Assembly: GCA_039815415.1 (NCBI GenBank)
Contig: JBCBZH010000150.1
Coordinates: 1-10,427 of the forward strand
DNA length: 10,427 nt
Source of the DNA: JBCBZH01 sp039815415
Lineage (GTDB): Bacteria; Bacteroidota; Rhodothermia; Rhodothermales; Rubricoccaceae
Direction: 5' to 3'
Numbering within the stretch: position 1 is the first letter of the stretch; the number at the start of each line of letters is the position of its first letter. This document shows, piece after piece, positions 1 through 6,102 of the stretch. Made by a program: the position numbers and the translations under genes. A model generated the notes under the pieces. The model was given only the letters and a program-made list of their open reading frames with translations. It was not told the origin of the DNA and searched no databases.

Positions 1-66
1 AGCGGTTGACCGCGCCCACTGTCAGTTGCTGGACCGCGTCAGCAGCGCGCCGATGCCCCAACGGTT
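1..66 (-). pseudogene. Truncated, frameshifted remnant of a DUF58 gene 3' end
   Basis: These bases align with 1021-1086, which encode residues about 465-486 of the intact DUF58 protein on the same strand. The first ten bases are identical, and the stretch around 34-63 matches at nearly every position. A one-base deletion near position 33 breaks the frame. Read on the minus strand the copy gives RWGIGALLTR and then SSN and a stop; after the frameshift it continues as LTVGAVNR, matching LTVDAVNR. Similarity stops at about position 66, and a minus-strand TGA lies just upstream in that frame, so no complete gene can be present. Some differences are synonymous (GCA/GCG, ACG/ACA), others are not (Asp to Gly). 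The low-coordinate edge is cut by the window, so the rest of the C-terminal end may lie outside. It is best read as an old duplicate or the edge of a rearrangement. Confidence 0.72.
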
Positions 67-97
67 ATTCTGTCACTGCACCTTGTAATCGGGGCAT

Positions 98-724
98 ATG
101 CGCGTCCTACCTGTGGTCCTCAGCCTCTTGATGCTGCCATCCATCGCATCCGCTACGGGGACCGATGCTGGAGCGGCACCGGATACCATCCGCGTCGAAA
201 TGACCACCGAGCATGGCGTGATCACGGTGGAACTCTACGAGGAGGCCGCTCCACTCACGGTGGCCAACTTTCTGCGGTACGTCGATGCCCGGCACTTTGA
301 TGGCGCGACGTTCTACCGCACGGTCCGCTATGCCACCGACAACGGCTCCCCAACCATCGAGGTCATCCAAGGAGGCCGCGGAGGACAAGAAGCGGTGTTC
401 GAGCCAATCGCTCACGAGAGCACCAAACAGACTGGCATTCTCCACACCGACGGTGTGATTTCGATGGCCCGAGGCGGCATCGGAACGGCCTCGTCTGAGT
501 TTTTCATCTGTGTTGGGGATCAGCCGGGACTGGACTACGGCCAACCGAGGAACGCCGATGAACAGGGGTTTGCGGCGTTCGGACGAGTGGTGCGTGGCAT
601 GGAGGTCGTCCGCACGATCCACAGCCTTCCGTCGGACGCGCCTACGGACAGTGACTATACCCGAGGGCAGATCCTTGAAGACCCTGTCGTGATCGAGCGG
701 GTCACGCGCGCGCCGGGCGAATAA
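98..724 (+). CDS. Secreted cyclophilin-type peptidyl-prolyl cis-trans isomerase
   Basis: The protein catalyses cis-trans isomerisation of X-Pro peptide bonds, probably on proteins outside the cytoplasmic membrane. Of 208 residues, 1-19 look like a Sec signal peptide: Arg2, a hydrophobic core and an ASA cleavage site before Thr20. The cyclophilin fold covers about 33-204. It opens with TEHGVITVELYEEAAPLTVANFLRY (split here at 38-50 and 51-61), followed by the active-site Arg74 in FYR. The core motif is ISMARGG then ASSEFFI (121-137), and AAFGRVVRGMEVV lies at 159-171. The usual Gln of SQFFI is Glu134, a variant I recall in the cyclophilin subgroup with SSEFFICIGDQP. The only nearby start that keeps the signal peptide is the ATG at 98. 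No Shine-Dalgarno or clear promoter is visible in the 97 bases upstream, most of which are a DUF58 remnant. It stands alone and is convergent with the MoxR/DUF58 cluster, so a functional link is not implied. Confidence 0.93.
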   Translation: MRVLPVVLSLLMLPSIASATGTDAGAAPDTIRVEMTTEHGVITVELYEEAAPLTVANFLRYVDARHFDGATFYRTVRYATDNGSPTIEVIQGGRGGQEAVFEPIAHESTKQTGILHTDGVISMARGGIGTASSEFFICVGDQPGLDYGQPRNADEQGFAAFGRVVRGMEVVRTIHSLPSDAPTDSDYTRGQILEDPVVIERVTRAPGE

Positions 725-823
725 CGCTCCACGGGCAGTGAGCTTGACTCCGTTCCAGGCCCTCCCCTACCTGGTGGTACTCACCAGCTCGAGTCGGCGA
801 CCTTCTTGAAATCCCTCTCAAAG

Positions 824-855
824 GCCGTCATCCCGGACTTGATCCGGGATCCACG
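824..855 (+). repeat. REP-like palindromic repeat, type A arm
   Basis: This unit runs from GCCGTCATCCCGG to GATCCACG and contains the internal palindrome CCCGGACTTGATCCGGG at 832-848 (five base pairs with a seven-base loop). Its outer bases are the inverse of the unit at 876-906, so both can pair into one larger stem. The CGTCATCCCGGACTTGATCC word resembles a dispersed repeat I recall from many Gram-negative genomes, especially alphaproteobacteria. It lies between two convergent genes. Confidence 0.8.
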
Positions 856-875
856 GACTGGCGTGAACGCTGCAA

Positions 876-906
876 CGTGGATTCCCGCCTTCGCGGGAAT
901 GACGGC
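876..906 (-). repeat. REP-like palindromic repeat, type B arm
   Basis: Read on the minus strand this unit starts GCCGTCATTCCCGCG and ends GGGAATCCACG. It contains a perfect hairpin at 881-900, ATTCCCGC, loop CTTC, then GCGGGAAT. It belongs to a different subtype from the partner arm at 824-855, and the two face each other across a 20-base spacer (856-875). A third copy, with two mismatches in 31 bases, sits inside the moxR gene at 3618-3648. REP sequences are usually spread in trans by RAYT transposases; none is in this window. Confidence 0.82.
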
Positions 907-965
907 ATGAATGGAGGATGGGTTTATCGAGGGAGCAGGTAACGGCTCGTTGGTGCTTCTGACAT

Positions 966-983
966 CGCTAGCTCGAGCTGGCG
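966..983 (-). terminator. Near-palindrome just after the DUF58 stop, possible terminator stem
   Basis: CGCTAGCTCGAGCTGGCG is self-complementary except for one T-G pairing, with a perfect ten-base core AGCTCGAGCT. It begins five bases beyond the DUF58 stop codon (989-991 on the minus strand). As RNA it would have almost no loop, and no U-tract follows, so a real intrinsic terminator is doubtful. It also carries one copy of the GAGCTGGCG word (975-983), so it may be repeat material rather than a regulatory site. Confidence 0.3.
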
Positions 984-988
984 AGATG

Positions 989-2479
989 CTAAAACGCCCC
1001 CCGCGCCTTGAGCTGGAGGTAGCGGTTGACCGCGTCCACCGTCAGCGACTCCGGCCGCGTCAGCAGTGCGCCGATGCCCCAGCGCTCTAGCGTCCGCGCG
1101 ATCTCGCGCTTCTCCATCGCCAGCCCCTCGGCCACGGTCTTGGCATACACGTCCTCCAGGCGCTCCGAGCGGGCCGCCAGCAGCTCGCGGATGCCCGTGT
1201 TCTCGAACAGCACCACCACCAGCCGGTGCAGCTTGGCGATCTGGCGCAGTGCCGGGAGCTGCCGCTCCAGCCCCGCCACAGTGTCGAAGTTGGTGAACAG
1301 CAGCACGAGAGACCGCTGCCGGAGGTCACCCCGGAGCGTGCGGTAGAGGCCCTCGTAGTCCGGGTCGCGAAAGCCAGGCTCTTGGCGATAGAGCGCCTCA
1401 AGAATGGCCGGAAGCGTGCCAGGCCGCCGCGAGGGGCGGAGCACCGTCCGCACCTGCTGATCGAACGTCACCAGCCCCGCCTTGTCGGTCTTGATGAGCG
1501 CCGTGTTGAGCAGCACCAGCGACGTGTTGATGGCGTGATCCAAGAGCGTCAGGCCCTCGAACGGGGAGCGCATGGTGCGGCCCATGTCGAGCGCTGCCAC
1601 CACGGGCTGGGCGCGCTCTTCCTGGTACTGGTTCACCATCAGCTCGACGGCCGCGCCCACGCCGCCGCGCCGCGCGGTGGCCTTCCAGTTGACCGTCCGG
1701 CGGTCATCGCCCGGCACGTAGGCGCGGATCTGGTCGAACTCCATCGTCTGCCCCAGCCGCCGGACGCGCTTGACGCCCACCTCCTCCAGCCGGTTGGAGG
1801 TCGCCAGAAACGCAAACCGCTGCATCTGGAGAATGGACGGATACACCTTGGCGTCCTGCGGCTTTGACTCGCGGAAGCGCCGGAGCACCAGCCCGAGAGG
1901 CGAGCTGGCGAACAGGTTCAGGTGCCCGAACGCATAGGAGCCGCGCTCGGTTGGGCGCAGCGTGTACGTCATCGACGCCTCGGAGCGGCCCTCGACGCGG
2001 ATCTCGGTTCCGGCATCGCGCTTCTGGAACTGGATGGGCACCTCGTCCAGCACCGCCACACGCGACACGAACGGGTAGCCATTGAAGACCGAGAGTTGGA
2101 TCGGGTTGGGGTCACCGAGCGAGAGCTTGTCGGGTACCTCTCGTTTGCCCACCAGCGTACCGCCGCGGGTGGTCCAGAGCAGCAGTACATCGGCCGCCAG
2201 AGCCAGTGCCACCCCGAGAGTGGCCCATGCGCCCACCGCCCAGAGCGGCTCCCAGAAGTAGGACACGATGAACACAATCACCAGCCCGGCCAGAATCCAG
2301 AACGGGCGGCTCGTGAGGTAGAGGTTGCGGAGGAATCCGAGCGGGACGTGGACCTTCGTCTTGGGCTTCCGCTTCACCCGGACGCGCTGGCGATGCGCTG
2401 CCTGACGCCGCCGGTCCCGGACACGGTCCGACGGTCGAGCGGGCGCTCCGGGTGGTCGGTACGTGGCGATATCAGTCAT
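989..2479 (-). CDS. DUF58 domain protein (MoxR-associated, vWA-like)
   Basis: This is the likely partner of the MoxR ATPase encoded just upstream. Of 496 residues, 1-45 are basic and probably cytosolic. Two membrane segments follow at about 58-76 and 80-101, then a beta-rich region (about 105-205). The DUF58 signature is at 247-270, EFDQIRAYVPGDDRR followed by TVNWKATAR. A von Willebrand A-like fold continues with VVAALDMGRTM (293-303). There the metal-site motif DxSxS is replaced by DMGRT, a degeneracy that I recall as common in DUF58 proteins. The ATG at 2479 is preceded by GAGGTG at short spacing, one of the few plausible ribosome binding sites here. The start lies 124 bases after the moxR stop, the only gap in the cluster. 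Part of the 3' end is duplicated in decayed form at 1-66. The family assignment is firm; the cellular role is not known. Confidence 0.93.
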   Translation of the reverse strand: MTDIATYRPPGAPARPSDRVRDRRRQAAHRQRVRVKRKPKTKVHVPLGFLRNLYLTSRPFWILAGLVIVFIVSYFWEPLWAVGAWATLGVALALAADVLLLWTTRGGTLVGKREVPDKLSLGDPNPIQLSVFNGYPFVSRVAVLDEVPIQFQKRDAGTEIRVEGRSEASMTYTLRPTERGSYAFGHLNLFASSPLGLVLRRFRESKPQDAKVYPSILQMQRFAFLATSNRLEEVGVKRVRRLGQTMEFDQIRAYVPGDDRRTVNWKATARRGGVGAAVELMVNQYQEERAQPVVAALDMGRTMRSPFEGLTLLDHAINTSLVLLNTALIKTDKAGLVTFDQQVRTVLRPSRRPGTLPAILEALYRQEPGFRDPDYEGLYRTLRGDLRQRSLVLLFTNFDTVAGLERQLPALRQIAKLHRLVVVLFENTGIRELLAARSERLEDVYAKTVAEGLAMEKREIARTLERWGIGALLTRPESLTVDAVNRYLQLKARGAF

Positions 2480-2510
2480 TTACACCTCTGCCGTTGAGGT
2501 ACAGGGTGCT

Positions 2511-2573
2511 CTCTCCACCCCTTCCATCCTCTCCACCCTCGCAAAGGGTGGAAGGTGCGGAAGGGATGGAGGG
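2511..2573 (-). repeat. Long imperfect hairpin between moxR and the DUF58 gene
   Basis: An inner stem pairs TCCACCCT (2532-2539) with AGGGTGGA (2545-2552) around a five-base loop. After an internal loop, CCCTTCC (2519-2525) pairs with GGAAGGG (2559-2565). Past one mismatch, 2511-2517 pair with 2567-2573, including one wobble. The structure fills most of the 124-base space between the moxR stop and the DUF58 start. It could protect or attenuate the transcript at the last junction of the operon, or be a dispersed palindromic repeat. No T-run marks a terminator. Confidence 0.6.
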
Positions 2574-2603
2574 GAATACCTCTGCTGCGGAGAAGCGAGA
2601 CAC

Positions 2604-3854
2604 CTACCGCGGCACCTCCACCTCTTCAACGATCCGCCGGAGCACGGAGCCGGGGCGGACGCCCTCGATCTCGCGCTCGGGCGTGAGCTGGATGCGGTGG
2701 CGCAGCGCGGGGCCGACTACAGCACGCACGTCGTCGGGCGTCGCAAAGTCCCGGCCGGACATGGAAGCGACGGCCTTGGCGCCGGTCACCAGCGCGATGG
2801 ACGCCCTCGGGCTGGCGCCGAGCGACAGCGCCGGATGGCTCCGCGTGGCCGACACGATCTCGGCGGCGTAGCGCAGCACCTTCGGATCGACGCGGATGGT
2901 GCGAACGGCGGCACGAGCCTGCTCGATTTCCTCCGCTGTCAGGATGGTGCCCACACGGTCGAGGTCCACCTTGCCGCCGTGATCCTGGAAGCGCTGCAGG
3001 ATCTCGGACTCCTCGTCCACCGAAGGATAGCCGACGAGCACCTTGAACAGGAAGCGGTCGAGCTGTGCTTCGGGAAGCCGGTACGTGCCCTCGTGCTCCA
3101 CCGGGTTCTGGGTCGCCAGCACGACGAACGGCGCCGGGAGCGGATACGTCACGCCATCGACCGTCGCTTGCCGCTCCTCCATCGTCTCGAACAGCGCCGC
3201 TTGCGTCTTGGCAGGCGCGCGGTTGATCTCGTCGATGAGGACGATCTGTGCGAAGATGGGGCCTTTGTGGAACGCGAATTCGCCCGTCTTGGGGCTGAAC
3301 ACGGACGTGCCCAGCACATCGGCGGGCATCAGGTCCGGCGTGAACTGGATGCGGTTGTAGTCCAGTCCGCTGGCCTTCGCGATGAGCTTGGCCGTGAGCG
3401 TCTTCGCCACCCCCGGCACGCCCTCGATCAGCACATGGCCGCCCGCCAGGATGGCCGCTAGCACCTCGTCTACGAACCCGGCTTGCCCCACGATCAGCTT
3501 GCCGATCTCGTCGCGTAGCCGGTCAATGGTCTGCGCCAGCGGCTTCAGGTCGATGGAGGGCGCGAACTCATCGGTGGGGCCGGTCGCCAGCTCGTTTGCA
3601 GCCCCACCTTCCCCAATGCCGTCATTCCCGCGAAGGCGAGAATCCATGTGGCCTGGGTTCGCAGCACTGTCGGAAGAGTGTGGCGATGCATCATGGGGCA
3701 TGCTCGAGCTGGCGCCAGATGACGGATCGCTAGCTCGTTGGAGGCCTTCAGACCCCTCACTCCGGCCCTCTCCCCCAGGGAGCGGTGGGCTGGATTGGGG
3801 CGTCGAGCTGGCGTCGGGCGTCGCGTCGGGTCGGGAGGGGTCGTCGGGCGTCAT
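2604..3854 (-). CDS. MoxR-family AAA+ ATPase with repeat-derived N-terminal extension
   Basis: A cytosolic AAA+ ATPase that presumably remodels or matures a client together with the DUF58 protein. Of 416 residues, the MoxR core starts at about 98. Walker A is GVPGVAKT (145-152), Walker B IVLIDE (204-209), sensor 1 LATQN (246-250), and PEAQLDRF (261-268) carries the likely arginine-finger region. The C-terminal lid fills about 310-416. MoxR proteins usually have about 320-335 residues, so the first 95 or so are extra. They are low in complexity and contain two translated dispersed repeats, at residues 21-34 and 70-79. The start at 3854 is supported by an ATGA overlap with the upstream gene. 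Met52 (3701) and Met70 (3647) are alternatives, Met70 lying within a REP sequence. Core function is sure; the true start is uncertain. Confidence 0.95.
   Translation of the reverse strand: MTPDDPSRPDATPDASSTPQSSPPLPGGEGRSEGSEGLQRASDPSSGASSSMPHDASPHSSDSAANPGHMDSRLRGNDGIGEGGAANELATGPTDEFAPSIDLKPLAQTIDRLRDEIGKLIVGQAGFVDEVLAAILAGGHVLIEGVPGVAKTLTAKLIAKASGLDYNRIQFTPDLMPADVLGTSVFSPKTGEFAFHKGPIFAQIVLIDEINRAPAKTQAALFETMEERQATVDGVTYPLPAPFVVLATQNPVEHEGTYRLPEAQLDRFLFKVLVGYPSVDEESEILQRFQDHGGKVDLDRVGTILTAEEIEQARAAVRTIRVDPKVLRYAAEIVSATRSHPALSLGASPRASIALVTGAKAVASMSGRDFATPDDVRAVVGPALRHRIQLTPEREIEGVRPGSVLRRIVEEVEVPR
3618..3648 (+). repeat. REP-like repeat inside the moxR coding region
   Basis: This copy differs from the unit at 876-906 (opposite orientation) at two of 31 positions. 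It contains the hairpin halves TTCCCGC and GCGAGAA around a short loop. On the minus strand it is read in frame by moxR as MDSRLRGNDG (residues 70-79), a peptide I recognise as the usual translation of this repeat family. It lies wholly in the non-conserved N-terminal extension, so an insertion there would be tolerated. Confidence 0.85.
3753..3793. repeat. Second dispersed repeat family inside moxR
   Basis: The plus strand reads CCCCTCACTCCGGCCCTC, then TCCCCCAGGGAGCGG. This resembles the widespread palindromic repeat that gives LTPALSPxERG-like peptides in one frame. Here moxR translates the opposite strand as PPLPGGEGRSEG (residues 23-34). The match to the family is from memory. Like the nearby REP copy, it sits in the disordered extension. 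Confidence 0.6.
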
Positions 3855-5302
3855 GCGGTTGGAGCGGCAGCGGGGGAAGCTACGGGCGAGCGCCGGGAGG
3901 GCACGTCCGGGTCAGGGTCGTCGAAGCGGGCGTGCTGGGCAGCAGTGGCGCGCTGGAAGAACGCGTCGATGTCTTGGTCGGCAGCGACGAGTCGGTCCGG
4001 CTCTGGCGAGGGGTCGGCGCGGAGGTTGCGGAGGCGACGGAACAGGGAGAGGGCCTCCTCGGGGTCCACGCCAGCTCGAGCCGCAGCCCGCTTCGCGCTG
4101 GCGTCGGAGAGGTCAGCGTCGGGCAGGCCGAGGCGGGTGCGGATGTGGTCTTCGAACACACGGGCCTTGCGACGGGCCAGCCAACCCCTGTCGCCGTTGA
4201 CGAAGTGCAGCCGCCCGATGGTCCGGGCGAACTCCCGCTGCACGTTGGGCGGCGGGGCCACAACGGGAATCGGGCGTTGCCAGCGGCGGCCTCGGAAGAA
4301 CAGGAACAGGAACGCGCCCAGCACGATCAGCGAGATCGCCCACAGAAGCGGAGGCGTGCGCGACACGACGCCCAGCGGGGATCCACCCTCGGCGCGGAGC
4401 GGCTTGTAGCGCTCATCCCAGATCACGCGGGCCACGTGCGGCACATACCCGAAGACGCCTTCGAGATAGTCGGCGCCATCACCTTCGGAGAGTGCGGCGT
4501 TGGTGAACGCCAGCGGCGTCGACGAGACCAGGAAAGCCCCCTCCCCTACTCCGACTCGGACGAACGTGGCCTCACCGGCTTCGTTGCGGCCCAAAATGGC
4601 TGTGCGTGAGGAGTCAATTCCGACGAGACCGGACGCGCTGATGGAGATCGAGAACACGAAGCCCTCTGGGTGATCGGCGGTCAGCGCGGGATCGACGAGG
4701 TGGAGCGTGTCTGAGGACATCAGCCGCGAGTCCATGAAGAACGGGAAACGGTCCGTGTCCAGGCCGTCGTAGTACAGCGCCTCGTCGTCTTCCTCCGTGA
4801 TCGCCTCCTCGACGTCGCCGTCCTCGTCGTAGTAGTCGATATCCTCGGAGGGTGCTTCCACCGGGTCGGCGTTGGCGTAGATCGAGTCCAGCCGAGCCTC
4901 GGCCTCTTGCTTCCGGCGTAGGTCCTCGGCCGGGCCCAGCGCCCAGCTCAACGGCCCGCCAAAGTCTTCGGCGACCATCAGCACCGTATTGCCCCGTTCC
5001 ACAAAGTCGACGATGCGGCCCGCCTCGGCTTCATCCGGCTCAAAGGAGTCGGTCAGGAACAGATAGAGCGTGTTCGCCAGCGTGGTGTCTTCGAGGACGA
5101 GGAACGGCGGATCGTCGGTCGGCTCTACGGGTGCCTCCAGCCAATCGGGCAGGAGTCGGTACAGCATCTCCGCATCGAAGGGCTCGGCACCGGAGCGCTC
5201 CACACGGAGGCGCTCGTCGTACGGACGGGGCCGGAACACTTCAACGACGATGAGGATGGCCGCCAGCCCGCCAATGAGCAGAAACGGGGTCAAGCGTTTC
5301 AT
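3851..5302 (-). CDS. DUF4350 domain membrane protein
   Basis: A 483-residue protein with one membrane segment near each side of a large extracytoplasmic domain. The first segment is at about 6-22 (an uncleaved anchor), the second at about 317-336, followed by RGRRW. Between them, 40-125 form the DUF4350 fold, an alpha/beta region with FLVLEDTTLANTLYLF (67-82) and IVDFVERGNTVLMVAEDFGG (97-116), similar in layout to class I amidotransferase-like folds but without evident catalytic residues. Residues 147-180 are a strongly acidic insert rich in Asp, Glu and Tyr. The cytosolic tail (340-483) is helical and charged and ends in a Pro/Ala-rich stretch. The gene overlaps the DUF4129 gene before it and moxR after it by four bases each (ATGA). 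DUF4350 proteins typically occur beside MoxR and DUF58; their biochemical role is unknown. Confidence 0.85.
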   Translation of the reverse strand: MKRLTPFLLIGGLAAILIVVEVFRPRPYDERLRVERSGAEPFDAEMLYRLLPDWLEAPVEPTDDPPFLVLEDTTLANTLYLFLTDSFEPDEAEAGRIVDFVERGNTVLMVAEDFGGPLSWALGPAEDLRRKQEAEARLDSIYANADPVEAPSEDIDYYDEDGDVEEAITEEDDEALYYDGLDTDRFPFFMDSRLMSSDTLHLVDPALTADHPEGFVFSISISASGLVGIDSSRTAILGRNEAGEATFVRVGVGEGAFLVSSTPLAFTNAALSEGDGADYLEGVFGYVPHVARVIWDERYKPLRAEGGSPLGVVSRTPPLLWAISLIVLGAFLFLFFRGRRWQRPIPVVAPPPNVQREFARTIGRLHFVNGDRGWLARRKARVFEDHIRTRLGLPDADLSDASAKRAAARAGVDPEEALSLFRRLRNLRADPSPEPDRLVAADQDIDAFFQRATAAQHARFDDPDPDVPSRRSPVASPAAAPTA

Positions 5303-6102
5303 GCCGGCACCGGGCGACGAGCTGGCGAGGACGAGCTGGCGAGCTGGGCATCGAGCTGGTCGAAGCGATCTGCAAACCGAGCGTAGCGATCCGCATCCAC
5401 ACGCAGACCGCCGTACCAGACGTAGTCGAACACGCGGGTTACGTCAGCAAAGGCCCGCCCGATCTCCCTGCCCGCTGACTGCCGGGTCTCGAGCACGTAC
5501 GTCCGGTTGGTCTTGTCGCGTGCCCACTCGATGTGGCCGCTCTGGGCGAGGCGCTGCAGCGCGAGCAAGTACCGCAGCCGGACCGCTGCGCGGTGGTCGC
5601 CGTCACGGATCGCATCCGCCAGCCGAGAGCCCAGGTCCACGGCTTCAATGTCATCCACATCGAGCAGCAGCTCCCCAACCTCCGGGGCGTCGATGTCCTT
5701 GCGACCGAACAGGCCGGAGCCCTCCCCGCGCAAGAAGCGGACGAGGATCCAGAGCAGAACGATCGCCGCAAGCGCCATCAGCCCGTAGCGGGTGGGCTGG
5801 GAGGTCACGCCATCCCCGATGGGACGCAGGAACGTGCGGGCCACCCACATCCAGAAGCGATCCCACAGCGACGGGGTCTCGGCTTCGGGGTCATCGTACT
5901 GGAAGTCCGGATTGGCCCTCAGCTCGTCGAGGTCCGGCTGGGGCGCCTCACGCAGCGTCGCCTGTGGCGGCTCCTGATAGGCCACGGGCGGCACGTCCAG
6001 CGTGTCTTGCACCAGTGTCCCAAGAATGGGCCCTGGAGGAGGAGGCGGTGCCGGCGGGGGCACCTGAGCCGCCAGCGCGAGCAGAAGCCACAGTCGGATC
6101 AT
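5299..6102 (-). CDS. DUF4129 domain membrane protein
   Basis: Of 267 residues, 1-13 are a hydrophobic leader (MIRLWLLLALAAQ) that may be a signal peptide. A run of prolines follows (15-25), then an acidic extracytoplasmic region, and one membrane segment at about 106-123. The C-terminal cytosolic DUF4129 domain (about 145-245) is helical and contains the family's typical end, FADVTRVFDYVWYGG (218-232). DUF4129 is often fused to transglutaminase-like proteins in MoxR operons; here it is alone and no transglutaminase is in the window. Both ends overlap neighbouring genes by four bases. The last 15 or so codons contain a perfect 14-base tandem repeat, giving LASSSSPAR, so the C-terminus looks recently altered. 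Its function in the complex is unknown. Confidence 0.85.
   Translation of the reverse strand: MIRLWLLLALAAQVPPPAPPPPPGPILGTLVQDTLDVPPVAYQEPPQATLREAPQPDLDELRANPDFQYDDPEAETPSLWDRFWMWVARTFLRPIGDGVTSQPTRYGLMALAAIVLLWILVRFLRGEGSGLFGRKDIDAPEVGELLLDVDDIEAVDLGSRLADAIRDGDHRAAVRLRYLLALQRLAQSGHIEWARDKTNRTYVLETRQSAGREIGRAFADVTRVFDYVWYGGLRVDADRYARFADRFDQLDAQLASSSSPARRPVPA
5316..5343. repeat. Perfect 14-base tandem repeat at the end of the DUF4129 gene
   Basis: GACGAGCTGGCGAG occurs twice back to back (5316-5329 and 5330-5343), followed by two looser GAGCTGG echoes up to about 5359. Each unit contains the GAGCTGGCG word found across the window. Because 14 is not a multiple of three, the same unit is translated in two frames, first as LASS and then as SPAR. 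Confidence 0.9.

Larger units (their letters stand above)
725..988. other. Convergent intergenic region with repeats, possible bidirectional terminator
   Basis: This 264-base gap separates the stop of the cyclophilin gene from the stop of the DUF58 gene. It holds CCAGCTCGAG (784-793), the inverted REP pair (824-906), GCTCGTTGG (945-953) and an 18-base near-palindrome (966-983). No open reading frame of interest is seen. The stacked hairpins could end transcription from both sides, but no classic run of T follows any stem, so intrinsic termination is only a possibility. Confidence 0.55.

Noticed and set aside
61..97. A sigma-70-like promoter (TTATTC then TAATCG) before the cyclophilin gene
   Set aside because: The match is weak, and the probable phylum uses a different promoter consensus.
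107..622. 171-codon minus-strand frame opposite the cyclophilin gene
   Set aside because: No recognisable domain; the plus strand has a complete cyclophilin with a signal peptide.
824..906. Possible CRISPR repeats
   Set aside because: Two palindromic units in opposite orientation with one 20-base spacer are not a direct-repeat array, and no cas gene is present.
2463..3461. 332-codon plus-strand open frame opposite moxR
   Set aside because: It mirrors the third-position GC bias of moxR, has a His/Arg-rich composition and no recognisable domain: a shadow frame.
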